Positions 19,901 to 26,823 of a stretch of 64,000 nucleotides of DNA are shown piece after piece; within the stretch, counting starts at the first letter, position 1, and every line of letters begins with the position of its first letter. The position numbers and the translations under genes were made by a program. Below the pieces are notes generated by a model. That model had not been told where the DNA came from. It made no database searches and saw only the letters and a program-made list of their open reading frames with translations. Source of the stretch: Bacteroidota bacterium. Lineage in GTDB: Bacteria; Bacteroidota; Bacteroidia; B-17B0; Aurantibacillaceae. The stretch covers positions 62,001 to 126,000 of the forward strand of contig JAJONO010000002.1 of assembly GCA_021323535.1 (NCBI GenBank), in the 5' to 3' direction.

Positions 19901-20095
19901 CTGCACCGAATAGGTACAGTTATAAGTATTGGTACTCTGCCATTGAAGATTTAAGTTTCCACCCGAAATAGCCTGACTGATTAAGTTAGGAACTGTTAAC
20001 GGTGAACACGCATTGCCTGAAAAATTGAAGCCTACCAGAAAAATTATAGCAAAAAGAATTCTGCCCAGGTAGTTGTTAACGGTTATTGTTTTCAT
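16964..20095 (-). CDS. Large secreted protein, PKD domain and type B T9SS sorting domain
   Basis: 1043 residues. Signal peptide (to about 30), an Fn3-like domain (about 35-145, ending FTFTTPG), then Ig/SprB-like repeats rich in Ser/Thr/Pro with paired cysteines, a PKD domain (about 855-950; 'SSGFAPLNVNFTNNS', 'TYNTPGTYTVMLLAKKG') and the gliding-motility-associated type B C-terminal domain (about 955-1043; PNVFTPNDDGSNDLFF, YDRWGNRVYE, WDGKNLQGKDCAAGTYFY). The last domain directs export by the type IX system and release or attachment at the cell surface. The cargo role is unknown; adhesin or matrix protein is an inference. ATG start; single gene. Confidence 0.93.
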   Translation of the reverse strand: MKTITVNNYLGRILFAIIFLVGFNFSGNACSPLTVPNLISQAISGGNLNLQWQSTNTYNCTYSVQVELQCMGSAFTGTNPSTLFMSPALVKPSAAPANYPLQSITIGNLCPGTVYQFRAREVYAGSQFSGWTSTFTFTTPGTFTPPTINIAASSSTVCPPQVSSMQVTVSNTCGITPPTYAWAPATGLSCTNCPNPVASPSVTTDYTCTVSGGLLGCWTVNTIKNINVSSGSAILNTNATQSSCSNSVATATLSPAGSASVQTSITWNPIPTSVSANSLVATGLPVGITTITVFDQTGCMATTTLNILPAPPPVTFAINQPATLTCSQQSITMNASSGYTYGTLTYTWTSTSFTATGASVNIGQANSYNVCGMDAATQCSMCLTFTVTQDIAIPNLTVNPVTQIITCNQASPATFTNTAISPTVNLVHNWYSPLSPYPVGPPVQSDNNLQSIFNAVPFGPGTYTVELCNLVNGCCNTKTVSVTSISGFPTFNTSSTTNYSVGCTPLHQSTLCMVNAQSSNSAAVQFLFLPPGTPSAVPVSTTAFGAQSCTVLTTPGQWTCVVNDPSNGCQTQLIIPILQNTIAPHVLASFAPVSQTLTCFNPTILATGTSSTPGTVISWQVPSTPPIIPSSTIELGPSTGPVTHTNNLTYANYTVIASNTVNACQTKSVVIVSQNFRIPTPSLAISNPSVINCNGICPIISYTNNAAQSGVPGAIGQVTAWCGPAPSPCGPSSVTQYTACIAGVYTLTVRDSYNGCMGSKTYTILDRTQPPVMTHSPTVLLDCAAPSTTLYPTVSGGNGGHTIVYTYFPHDANFSPLGAVNYPIGVAATQSVFVDAIGTYSYLITNTVTGCQTIGTFEVVGGGLNADFIMDPSSGFAPLNVNFTNNSSTTASSSSITSLWSFGNGIAQTTTTSIQLSTTYNTPGTYTVMLLAKKGSCIDTAYKVIKVEIPSKLDIPNVFTPNDDGSNDLFFLKTQSIGEVTALIYDRWGNRVYEVTSNTGNIAWDGKNLQGKDCAAGTYFYIITATGKDSKEYSQKGNVSLYR

Positions 20096-20200
20096 AGGCT
20101 GTTTAGTTTAGAATGAATTTAACAAATTTTAATCAAACACTATGCCAAAATAGACAAGTTTAACTTTTACTGAGGGGAATTAAGGGGAATCTCTTATGTT

Positions 20201-20410
20201 TTAAGGAACCGGATCATAACCATGTCCGCCCCAGGGATGGCAACGAAGGATCCTTCTGAAACCAAGCCATCCTCCTTTAAACGCCCCGTATTTCTGGATG
20301 GCGTCAATTGCATATTGACTGCAGGAAGGCGTATAACGACACGCACTAGGAAGAAGCGGCCGGATACAATACTGATAGAACTTTACAAAAAGGATGGCTA
20401 TTTTTTTCAA
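20201..20410 (-). CDS. yidD: Membrane protein insertion efficiency factor YidD
   Basis: 69 residues, full family length. Contains the diagnostic [19 protein letters not shown] and [24 protein letters not shown], with the three conserved cysteines. YidD is a small membrane-associated protein that assists YidC-dependent insertion. The start is TTG at 20410 ([13 protein letters not shown]), 30 bp after the FAH-family gene. It is not next to rnpA/yidC as in many genomes. Confidence 0.95.
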   Translation of the reverse strand: MKKIAILFVKFYQYCIRPLLPSACRYTPSCSQYAIDAIQKYGAFKGGWLGFRRILRCHPWGGHGYDPVP

Positions 20411-20440
20411 GAGCTAACTGATTTTATTGGTTCCGGGCAA

Positions 20441-21046
20441 TTATTTTACGTTAAGTTTCAAAAAACTTTCTCCTTCCAGAAAACCTTCCAGCTTATCGCC
20501 GATTTTTACCTGACCCACTCCTTCAGGGGTTCCGGTATAAATAAGATCGCCTACTTTAAGGCTCACAAATTTAGAAACATAACTTATTACTTTATCGAAT
20601 GAAAAAATAAGATCTGACGAGTTGCCAAGCTGGCGGCTCTCACCGTTCACTTTCAATTCAAACTTAATATTGTTCAATTGAAGCGTATCTTTTTTTACAA
20701 ATTTTCCGATCGGGGCGCTGCTATCAAAGGCCTTTGCTTTTTCCCAGGGCAAGCCTTTCTCTTTGCATTTGGCCTGAACGTCGCGTGCCGTAAAATCAAT
20801 CCCCAGACCAATTTCGTCGTAATACTTTCCTGCAAATTCCTCTTCAATATGTTTTCCCGCTTTACAGATCTTAAGTACCAGTTCTATTTCGTGATGAAGA
20901 TCTTTAGTAAAATCAGGGTGATAAAAATCATTCTCTTTCAAAAGAGCTGTATCGGGTTTCATAAAGAAAACCGGTTCAGTAGGTAAATCCGCTTTCATTT
21001 CTTTAGCATGTTCTGCGTAATTTCTTCCAATGCAAATTATCTTCAT
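20441..21046 (-). CDS. Fumarylacetoacetate hydrolase family protein
   Basis: 201 residues, the short FAH-domain form. Motifs: ICIGRNYAEHAKEM (N-terminus), metal ligands in HHEIELVLKICK and GLGIDFTARDVQ, and LIYTGTPEGVGQVKIGD at the C-terminus. Members act on 2-oxo or acylpyruvate-type compounds (acylpyruvase, oxaloacetate decarboxylase/tautomerase); which one applies here is not decided by sequence. ATG start. The yidD gene follows in the same orientation. Confidence 0.88.
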   Translation of the reverse strand: MKIICIGRNYAEHAKEMKADLPTEPVFFMKPDTALLKENDFYHPDFTKDLHHEIELVLKICKAGKHIEEEFAGKYYDEIGLGIDFTARDVQAKCKEKGLPWEKAKAFDSSAPIGKFVKKDTLQLNNIKFELKVNGESRQLGNSSDLIFSFDKVISYVSKFVSLKVGDLIYTGTPEGVGQVKIGDKLEGFLEGESFLKLNVK

Positions 21047-21119
21047 AACGTAGGTTTAGAGCCTCAAAATTATAATTATTGCAACTAACAAAAAAACGAC
21101 TTTTTAGCTCTTTATTTGG

Positions 21120-21127
21120 TACATTTG
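21120..21127 (+). promoter_or_regulatory. -7 box upstream of lhgO
   Basis: TACATTTG, a perfect match to the Bacteroidota -7 element TAnnTTTG, 10 bp before the ATG. The -33 TTTG element is not clear. Confidence 0.6.
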
Positions 21128-21137
21128 CTGGAGTTTT

Positions 21138-22358
21138 ATGAATCCTGAATTTGACATTATAATCGTTGGTGGTGGAATCGTTGGATTAGCCACTGCCTAC
21201 AAGTTAACAAATATGCACCCGGATAAAAAAGTACTGGTGCTTGAAAAAGAAAAAGAAGTTGCCGCTCATCAGACATCACATAACAGTGGTGTTATTCACA
21301 GCGGGATTTACTATAAGCCCGGATCGTACAAAGCGCGTAACTGCGTGGAGGGGCGCCGTGAACTTGTAAAGTTTGCAAAAGACTATCACATTCCACATGA
21401 TATTTGCGGAAAAATCATAGTGGCTACTCATGAAAGCGAACTCGCTCACATGAACAAGGTTTACAATAATGGTATTGCCAACGGTGTTGAGGATATTGAG
21501 ATCATTGATTCGAAACGCATCAAAGAAATTGAACCATATTGCGAAGGTATTTCGGGTTTATGGGTAGGCTGTACCGGTATTATTGACTACGGCGATGTAG
21601 CCCGAAAATACGTTGAACTTATTCACGCGAAAAATAACGGAAGCAAAGTAAAAACCGATCAAAAAGTTATAGGCTTTGAAAAAGAAGGTGATTTCACAAC
21701 CGTTATCACACAATCGTTCAGTTACAAAGCAAGATATGTGATAACCACTTCGGGTTTGCAGGCCGATCGTATTACAAAAAAAGAAGGAGCTAAAACAGAT
21801 TCCGCCATTGTAGGTTTCCGTGGAGATTATTACGATCTTACCGAAAAAGGATTAAGCAAGGTGAAGAATCTTATTTACCCTGTTCCTAATCCGAAATTTC
21901 CTTTTCTTGGTGTTCACTTTACACGTATGATCAAAGGGGGAACAGAGTGCGGACCAAACGCCGTGTTCGTTTTCGATCGAGAAGGTTACAAAAAAACTGC
22001 TTTCAGTTTAAAGGATACAGCAGAAGCTTTTGGTTATGCCGGAACGTGGAAATTTTTCGCTAAACACTGGAAGTTTGGCATGGATGAATACCGTGGCGCT
22101 TTCAGTAAAACTTATTTCCTGAATCGTTTACGTAAACTTATTCCATCTCTGGAAATGGACGATATCGTGGCAGCGCGTTGCGGCATTCGTGCAATGGCAC
22201 TTGGTCCTGAAGGAGAAATGCTCGATGATTTTAAAATCGAAAAACATGGCAACGCTATGCACGTGATCAACAGCCCTAGTCCTGCCGCCACTGCAAGCCT
22301 GGCTTATGGAAACGAAATCGCATTAATGGCTACAGAATACTTCAACCTGAAATCCTGA
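21138..22358 (+). CDS. lhgO: L-2-hydroxyglutarate oxidase
   Basis: 406 residues. FAD-binding IIVGGGIVGLATAYKL at the N-terminus, HQTSHNSGVIHSGIYYKPGSYKA (about residues 44-66; the LhgO signature) and the C-terminal GPEGEMLDDFKIE and NSPSPAATASLAYG. Oxidises L-2-hydroxyglutarate, a by-product of malate dehydrogenase and other enzymes, to 2-oxoglutarate and passes electrons to the quinone pool. Soluble or membrane-peripheral. ATG start. The stop codon lies in an eight-pair stem (AATCCTGA / TCAGGATT, 22351-22393) that may attenuate read-through into dapA. Confidence 0.93.
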   Translation: MNPEFDIIIVGGGIVGLATAYKLTNMHPDKKVLVLEKEKEVAAHQTSHNSGVIHSGIYYKPGSYKARNCVEGRRELVKFAKDYHIPHDICGKIIVATHESELAHMNKVYNNGIANGVEDIEIIDSKRIKEIEPYCEGISGLWVGCTGIIDYGDVARKYVELIHAKNNGSKVKTDQKVIGFEKEGDFTTVITQSFSYKARYVITTSGLQADRITKKEGAKTDSAIVGFRGDYYDLTEKGLSKVKNLIYPVPNPKFPFLGVHFTRMIKGGTECGPNAVFVFDREGYKKTAFSLKDTAEAFGYAGTWKFFAKHWKFGMDEYRGAFSKTYFLNRLRKLIPSLEMDDIVAARCGIRAMALGPEGEMLDDFKIEKHGNAMHVINSPSPAATASLAYGNEIALMATEYFNLKS

Positions 22359-22421
22359 GGTAGTCCTGATGATTACAGGGACACTTCAGGATTATTTTAA
22401 TATTTTTATATAAAGAATTTT

Positions 22422-23306
22422 ATGAGTAACAAAAATCTTAGAGGTACCGGTGTGGCAATTGTTACACCGTTTGATAAAAAAGGAAATGTAGATACCGATG
22501 CTTTAGCAACAGTTGTAAAACATCTTCACAACGGTAAGATCGAATACATTGTGGCGCTTGGAACCACAGGCGAAAGCGTAACTCTTTCCAAAGAAGAAAA
22601 AGAAGTTGTGATTAGCACCATTGTAAAAGCCAATGCAAACAAACTTCCTTTGGTTTTAGGAATCGGTGGAAATAATACTGCCGAAGTTGTAAATACTATT
22701 AAGAAGAGCAATCTCAAAAACTTTGAAGCTATTCTTTCTGTGGCACCTTACTATAACAAACCCAGCCAGGAAGGCTATTACCAGCATTTCAAAGCTGTTT
22801 CAGAAAGTACCAAGAAAGATATTATCCTCTATAACGTTCCGGGAAGAACAGGAAGTAATGTTACCTGGGAAACGCAGGTGAGAATTGCGAAAGCATGTAA
22901 AAATATTGTAGCCACAAAAGAAGCCAGTGGCAATATGGAACAAATCATGAAGATCATTAAAAACAAACCAAAAGATTTTATGGTGATCAGCGGTGATGAT
23001 AATCTTACGCTTCCAATCATTGCAGCGGGCGGTGTTGGAGTTATATCGGTTGTGGCCCAGGCTGTACCAAAAGATTTCAGTGACATGGTTCGCCTCTGCC
23101 TGAAAGGAGACTTCGAAAAAGCACAAAAATTACATTATAACATCATTGATATTACCGACCAGTTATTTGCCGATGGCAATCCTGGGGGAATTAAATGGGC
23201 CCTGAGCGAACTAAACAAATGTAAGCCTTATGTTCGTCTCCCTTTAGTTGAGCCTAATGAAAAAGTAAAACAAACTTTATCGCAACTCATTAAAAATTAC
23301 AAATAG
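22422..23306 (+). CDS. dapA: 4-hydroxy-tetrahydrodipicolinate synthase
   Basis: 294 residues, standard length. Motifs: GTGVAIVTPFDKKG, ALGTTGESVTLSKEE (active-site Thr-Thr), YNVPGRTGSN (catalytic Tyr) and VATKEASGNMEQ (Schiff-base Lys). Condenses pyruvate with aspartate semialdehyde, the committed step of lysine and meso-diaminopimelate synthesis. ATG start, eight bases before the phosphoribosyltransferase gene, so these are probably co-transcribed. Confidence 0.96.
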   Translation: MSNKNLRGTGVAIVTPFDKKGNVDTDALATVVKHLHNGKIEYIVALGTTGESVTLSKEEKEVVISTIVKANANKLPLVLGIGGNNTAEVVNTIKKSNLKNFEAILSVAPYYNKPSQEGYYQHFKAVSESTKKDIILYNVPGRTGSNVTWETQVRIAKACKNIVATKEASGNMEQIMKIIKNKPKDFMVISGDDNLTLPIIAAGGVGVISVVAQAVPKDFSDMVRLCLKGDFEKAQKLHYNIIDITDQLFADGNPGGIKWALSELNKCKPYVRLPLVEPNEKVKQTLSQLIKNYK

Positions 23307-23314
23307 TTGTAACA

Positions 23315-23821
23315 ATGAGCAACAAAGTAAAAATATTAAATAACGTTCAAATTCGTCAGAAGATGGACAGGCTGGCATATGAAGTGTATGAAAATAATTT
23401 CAACGAAAAAACACTTCTGGTTGTTGGTATTGAAGGAAATGGTTACAAAGTAGCTGCCGGTCTCGCTGACAAACTGAAAGAGATCTCAAAAATTAAAATT
23501 CAACTCGGTAAAATTAAAATTGATAAAGCAGAACCCTGGAAAGGAGATCCTAAAACTGATTTTACCGATAAGGATTTTGCAAACAAAACAGTTATCCTGG
23601 TTGATGATGTTTTAAACAGCGGAAAAACGTTGATGTATGCTGTAAAATTATTTCTCGACAAACCTGTAAAAAAATTAAGTACTGTGATTTTGGTAGATCG
23701 CAGTCACACGCGTTTTCCCGTAAAGGCCGATTTTGTTGGTTTAACTTTAAGCACTACATTGCAGGAAAGAATTGAAGCCGATCTTTCTAAAAAAGGAAAC
23801 GAGGCTGTATACCTGATTTAA
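23315..23821 (+). CDS. Phosphoribosyltransferase family protein (PyrR/Hpt-like)
   Basis: 168 residues with the type I phosphoribosyltransferase fold. The PRPP loop is VILVDDVLNSGKTLMYAVKLF, and an N-terminal LLVVGIEGNGYKVAAGLADKL and VDRSHTRFPVKADFVGL are also present. PyrR-type proteins can be uracil phosphoribosyltransferases or pyrimidine-operon regulators, and purine enzymes share the fold; the substrate is not resolved. Packed between dapA (8 bp) and a SpoIIE gene (2 bp). ATG start. Confidence 0.85.
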   Translation: MSNKVKILNNVQIRQKMDRLAYEVYENNFNEKTLLVVGIEGNGYKVAAGLADKLKEISKIKIQLGKIKIDKAEPWKGDPKTDFTDKDFANKTVILVDDVLNSGKTLMYAVKLFLDKPVKKLSTVILVDRSHTRFPVKADFVGLTLSTTLQERIEADLSKKGNEAVYLI

Positions 23822-23823
23822 TT

Positions 23824-25059
23824 TTGGCGGAAAATTCAAAAATATGGCAACAGAAACACATTCAGGATCTGAAACTGAATGCCCTGCTTGAAGTTACCAA
23901 AGCCATTAATACCAACGCAGCTACCTCTACCCTACTCGATCTTTACCAGGATATTCTTGAAAACCGGCTCGGGGTTGGTAAACTCGTTTTGTTTAGCTTC
24001 GATACCGAATGGACCTGTATTTTAAAATACGGTATCACAGAGGAATTCAATCACATTAATTTTGAACCCGAACTTTTAAACATCACCGAAATTGAAACCA
24101 TTACTTTCAGCAAAGGTCAATTAAGTAAGAGTTTCGAAATTGTAGTCCCTGTTTATCATAAACAAACACCACTGGCTTACGTGCTTCTTGGTGATGTGAA
24201 CCAGGAAAAACTGGAACTTAGCGCAGCCATCAAACATTTGCCTTTTGTGCAAACGCTCACCAACATTATTGTGGTAGCTATTGAAAATAAAAAGCTGGCA
24301 AAAGATAATATTCAGCGTGCACAGATAAAGAAAGAGCTTGAACTTGCACAGAATATGCAGAAATTATTATTTCCGCAGGAATTTCCTGATACTGATTATT
24401 TCCAGGTAGCAGCAAAGTATTTACCACATCAGCAGGTTGGCGGAGATTACTACGATTTCATTAAACTCAACAATCACGAATTTATTTTTTGTATTGCTGA
24501 TGTGAGTGGTAAAGGAGTAGCCGCGGCACTTTTAATGAGTAACATCCAGGCAACACTTCATAGCCTGATTAATTATACGCATAACTTAAAAGATCTTATC
24601 ATCGAGATCAACAAACGTGTTATCAATAACGCGAAGCACGAAAAATTTCTTTCTATTTTTCTCGGAAAACTAAATACAAAAAGTCAGCAGCTAACTTACA
24701 TCAATGCCGGGCATAATGCGCCTATCCTTTATTATGAAGGACGCTTTTTTGAACTCATCAAAGGATGTACTTTACTTGGGATCGCGGATACGCTTCCTAA
24801 TATGAATGTAGAAACTTTCAATTACACAGCAGAATTTACGCTTCTTTGTTATACCGATGGATTAACAGATACTATCAACGACAAAGATGAGTCCATCAGC
24901 GTTGAAGCTTTACAGGACATTATGGCGAAAAATAACAAGGCGAAACCTGATTTTCTTAACCAGGCAATTTTATATTACGCCGAAGAATACAAAGGAGAAA
25001 ACGCTTTCCCCGATGACATAGCCTTGCTTACACTTAAAGTAAGTGATTTAGGTTTTTAA
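23824..25059 (+). CDS. SpoIIE/PP2C phosphatase with GAF-like N-terminal domain
   Basis: 411 residues, cytosolic. Residues about 1-165 form a GAF-like sensor domain, then a coiled-coil linker (QIKKELELAQNMQKLLFPQ) and the SpoIIE-type Ser/Thr phosphatase domain (about 195-411). Metal-binding acidic motifs are present: GGDYYDF, CIADVSGKGVAAALLMS, YTDGLTDT and FPDDIALLTL. Such enzymes usually dephosphorylate STAS anti-anti-sigma proteins. No STAS or kinase partner is adjacent. TTG start (MAENSKIWQQKHIQDLKLN), two bases after the upstream stop. It lacks the 3' module shared by the three TPR phosphatases. Confidence 0.9.
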   Translation: MAENSKIWQQKHIQDLKLNALLEVTKAINTNAATSTLLDLYQDILENRLGVGKLVLFSFDTEWTCILKYGITEEFNHINFEPELLNITEIETITFSKGQLSKSFEIVVPVYHKQTPLAYVLLGDVNQEKLELSAAIKHLPFVQTLTNIIVVAIENKKLAKDNIQRAQIKKELELAQNMQKLLFPQEFPDTDYFQVAAKYLPHQQVGGDYYDFIKLNNHEFIFCIADVSGKGVAAALLMSNIQATLHSLINYTHNLKDLIIEINKRVINNAKHEKFLSIFLGKLNTKSQQLTYINAGHNAPILYYEGRFFELIKGCTLLGIADTLPNMNVETFNYTAEFTLLCYTDGLTDTINDKDESISVEALQDIMAKNNKAKPDFLNQAILYYAEEYKGENAFPDDIALLTLKVSDLGF

Positions 25060-25242
25060 TCGCATAAGCATTTAGCCGGTACTGGCCTTTCTAAAATGCC
25101 AATGCTTGGTTCCATGTTCCCAATGTGTATCTCTAATCTCTCCAATTCATATATCAAAAATAATACTGAATGACGTTTTGAAACTTCAAAAGAGTTCAGG
25201 ATACCCTTAAATGAAGGATATTACTCAGTTCATTTTTAAGCT

Positions 25243-25413
25243 TTATTCAACCCCTTCAGGGTTGTGACACAAAAATTCCATTTTTGTTAATAATATTGAA
25301 GTCCTTCGGACTTCCTTGAATTTCTTGAGTTTAATGTACAGAACCCCCGAAGAGTTCAATATTATTAATACAGGTAAAACAAAACTTTCACAACCCCTGA
25401 AGGGGTTGAATAA
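25243..25413. repeat. Nested palindromic repeat (REP-like) between convergent genes
   Basis: Outer arms: TTATTCAACCCCTTCAGG GTTGTGA (25243-25267) and TCACAACCCCTGAAGGGGTTGAATAA (25388-25413); they are reverse complements apart from one missing G. Inner arms: TAATAATATTGAAGTCC..GGACTTC (about 25289-25313) and GAACCCCCGAAGAGTTCAATATTATTA (about 25341-25367), also largely complementary. The whole block can fold into one long cruciform or hairpin. Together with 25060-25242, in which I see no gene, it fills the 356 bp gap. It probably ends transcription from both sides and resembles REP-type mobile palindromes. Confidence 0.8.
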
Positions 25414-25415
25414 CA

Positions 25416-25919
25416 TCAAAGTAGCTCTCTAATACTTGCCAGATGATGATCATCATGTTCGGCAGTAAAAAAAGCCATATCAACAGGACGCATAAACACT
25501 TTTAAACGAGGATGCATAGATTTAAATTGTTGCGTCTCGTCATCCAGTTTTTGTAACCTTGAAATAAAACGATCGCGGTTTGATTTAAATTCTTTTATCA
25601 ACTGATCAAGGCTTTTTTTATTATGATTGGCCTGGTTTGTTTTTACATTCTGCATATCGGCCGCACGAAGCATTTCTTTTCTTGCTAAAAAATCATCTAT
25701 TCTTCCCTCATGTAATTCTTCAAGGTCGTTAAGATGTCCAATATGTTCTTTAATGCTCCAGGCATCGCCGTTTTTTTTAGAAAGTTGCTGGTCGTTTAAT
25801 GAAGCAGTCATGGCTTTTATCCTGATCTCGGTGCCGTATAAACGTTCAATGATATCAGGCAACCAGCCTTCGGGAATATCAAGGCCGAATTTTCTGTCGG
25901 TCCATTTTGTTCTTTGCAT
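25416..25919 (-). CDS. DinB family protein
   Basis: 167 residues. Four-helix DinB/YfiT fold with the metal-binding histidine pattern: SIKEHIGHLNDLEELHEGR in helix 2 and FFTAEHDDHHLASIRELL at the end. The family is widespread and includes thiol transferases and hydrolases, many without assigned reaction. The stop codon (TGA at 25416) lies three bases from the palindromic repeat. ATG start. Confidence 0.85.
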   Translation of the reverse strand: MQRTKWTDRKFGLDIPEGWLPDIIERLYGTEIRIKAMTASLNDQQLSKKNGDAWSIKEHIGHLNDLEELHEGRIDDFLARKEMLRAADMQNVKTNQANHNKKSLDQLIKEFKSNRDRFISRLQKLDDETQQFKSMHPRLKVFMRPVDMAFFTAEHDDHHLASIRELL

Positions 25920-26071
25920 GTTTAAATTTAAAAGTATTTCTTCAACTGAAAAAGCGTCATTCTTTCTTTAACATTCCTGCAATTTTTTCAGGGTTTTAAC
26001 TTCCGTTAACATTAAAAATGTCAGAAATTCTATTGAAGCCTCGTGGCATAGCGTTTGAAATCCTATGAGAG

Positions 26072-26122
26072 GAATTGCAATTCTCCAGACAAACAATGAA
26101 GTAGAATAAATTCACTTCATTG
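26072..26122 (+). promoter_or_regulatory. Two palindromes upstream of hsp20
   Basis: A perfect 12 bp palindrome GAATTGCAATTC (26072-26083) and a perfect 9 bp inverted repeat CAATGAAGT / ACTTCATTG with an 11-base loop (26094-26122) lie 43 bp before the Hsp20 ATG. They could be an operator and a 5'-UTR hairpin. Neither matches CIRCE. A heat-shock role is only inferred from position. Confidence 0.45.
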
Positions 26123-26164
26123 CAAGAAACAAACAATAAATAATAACCTTAAAAACATAAAGCC

Positions 26165-26620
26165 ATGACAACCTTAGTTAAATCAAACGGACACGGAAGA
26201 CATTTCTTCCCTGAGTTTCCAAGCTTATTTGATGATTTCTTCACAAGAGACATGATCAACTTTGCTAAGCCCACAAACAACCACCTTCCAGCGGTAAACG
26301 TAAAAGAAACCGATAAAGCTTACAGCATTGAAGTGGCTGTTCCGGGCATGGACAAAAAAGATTTTAAAATTGAATTAAAAAACAATCTTCTTGTGATATC
26401 TGCAAAAAAAGAAAACAAGCAGGAAGAAAAAAGTGAAGACGGAAAATATGTTCGTAAAGAATTTGGTTTCCAATCGTTCACCAGGTCGTTCACCTTACCT
26501 GAGAAAAGTGTAGAAGGTGAAAACATATCGGCTAATTACACGGATGGTATTTTAAACATTACCATTCCTAAGAAAGAAAAAGAGCAAACCAGCTCGGTGA
26601 GAGAGATTCAGATTAGCTAG
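26165..26620 (+). CDS. Hsp20/alpha-crystallin small heat-shock protein
   Basis: 151 residues: a Phe-rich N-terminal arm (FFPEFPSLFDDFFTRDM), the alpha-crystallin domain (about 45-140; LPAVNVKETDKAYSIEVAVPGMDKKDFKIEL, ANYTDGILNITIPKKE) and a C-terminal IQI, the I-x-I motif that docks into neighbouring subunits. An ATP-independent holdase that forms large oligomers. Single gene with its own hairpin-rich upstream region and a strong terminator. ATG start. Confidence 0.95.
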   Translation: MTTLVKSNGHGRHFFPEFPSLFDDFFTRDMINFAKPTNNHLPAVNVKETDKAYSIEVAVPGMDKKDFKIELKNNLLVISAKKENKQEEKSEDGKYVRKEFGFQSFTRSFTLPEKSVEGENISANYTDGILNITIPKKEKEQTSSVREIQIS

Positions 26621-26627
26621 AACAAAA

Positions 26628-26660
26628 AAGCCCCGTGGTAATGTCACGGGGCTTTTGTTT
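26628..26660 (+). terminator. Terminator of hsp20
   Basis: Stem AAGCCCCGTG / CACGGGGCTT with a seven-base loop and a T-rich tail, starting eight bases after the stop. In reverse it also faces the end of the module downstream of the SpoIIE gene and could act in both directions. Confidence 0.92.
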
Positions 26661-26662
26661 TT

Positions 26663-26823
26663 CTAAACTCTTACAGCAACAATAAGCACATCCATTCGTC
26701 TGCGCTCCATCGGTCGCCAACCGCGTGTCGCTGAAGCTTTAGCGGAGGCACAAGGCTTGCCAACGGCGTAGCGGGGCAAGCTACTCTGTTTGCAATCAAA
26801 TTCTTATTCCTATAATGCAAACA
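26663..26823 (-). repeat. SpoIIE 3'-end module, locus A
   Basis: Read on the minus strand, it has an 8 bp inverted repeat TGTTTGCA / TGCAAACA (arms 26816-26823 inside the last codons and 26787-26794 just after the stop), the core AGAGTAG, a palindromic insert (GCTTGCC...GGCAAGC; CGCTAAAGCTTCAGCG), then a second degenerate copy of the gene end at 26692-26663 reading D-V-L-I-V-A-V-R-V-stop. Loci B and C have the same plan without the extra insert of about 65 bp. Confidence 0.65.
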
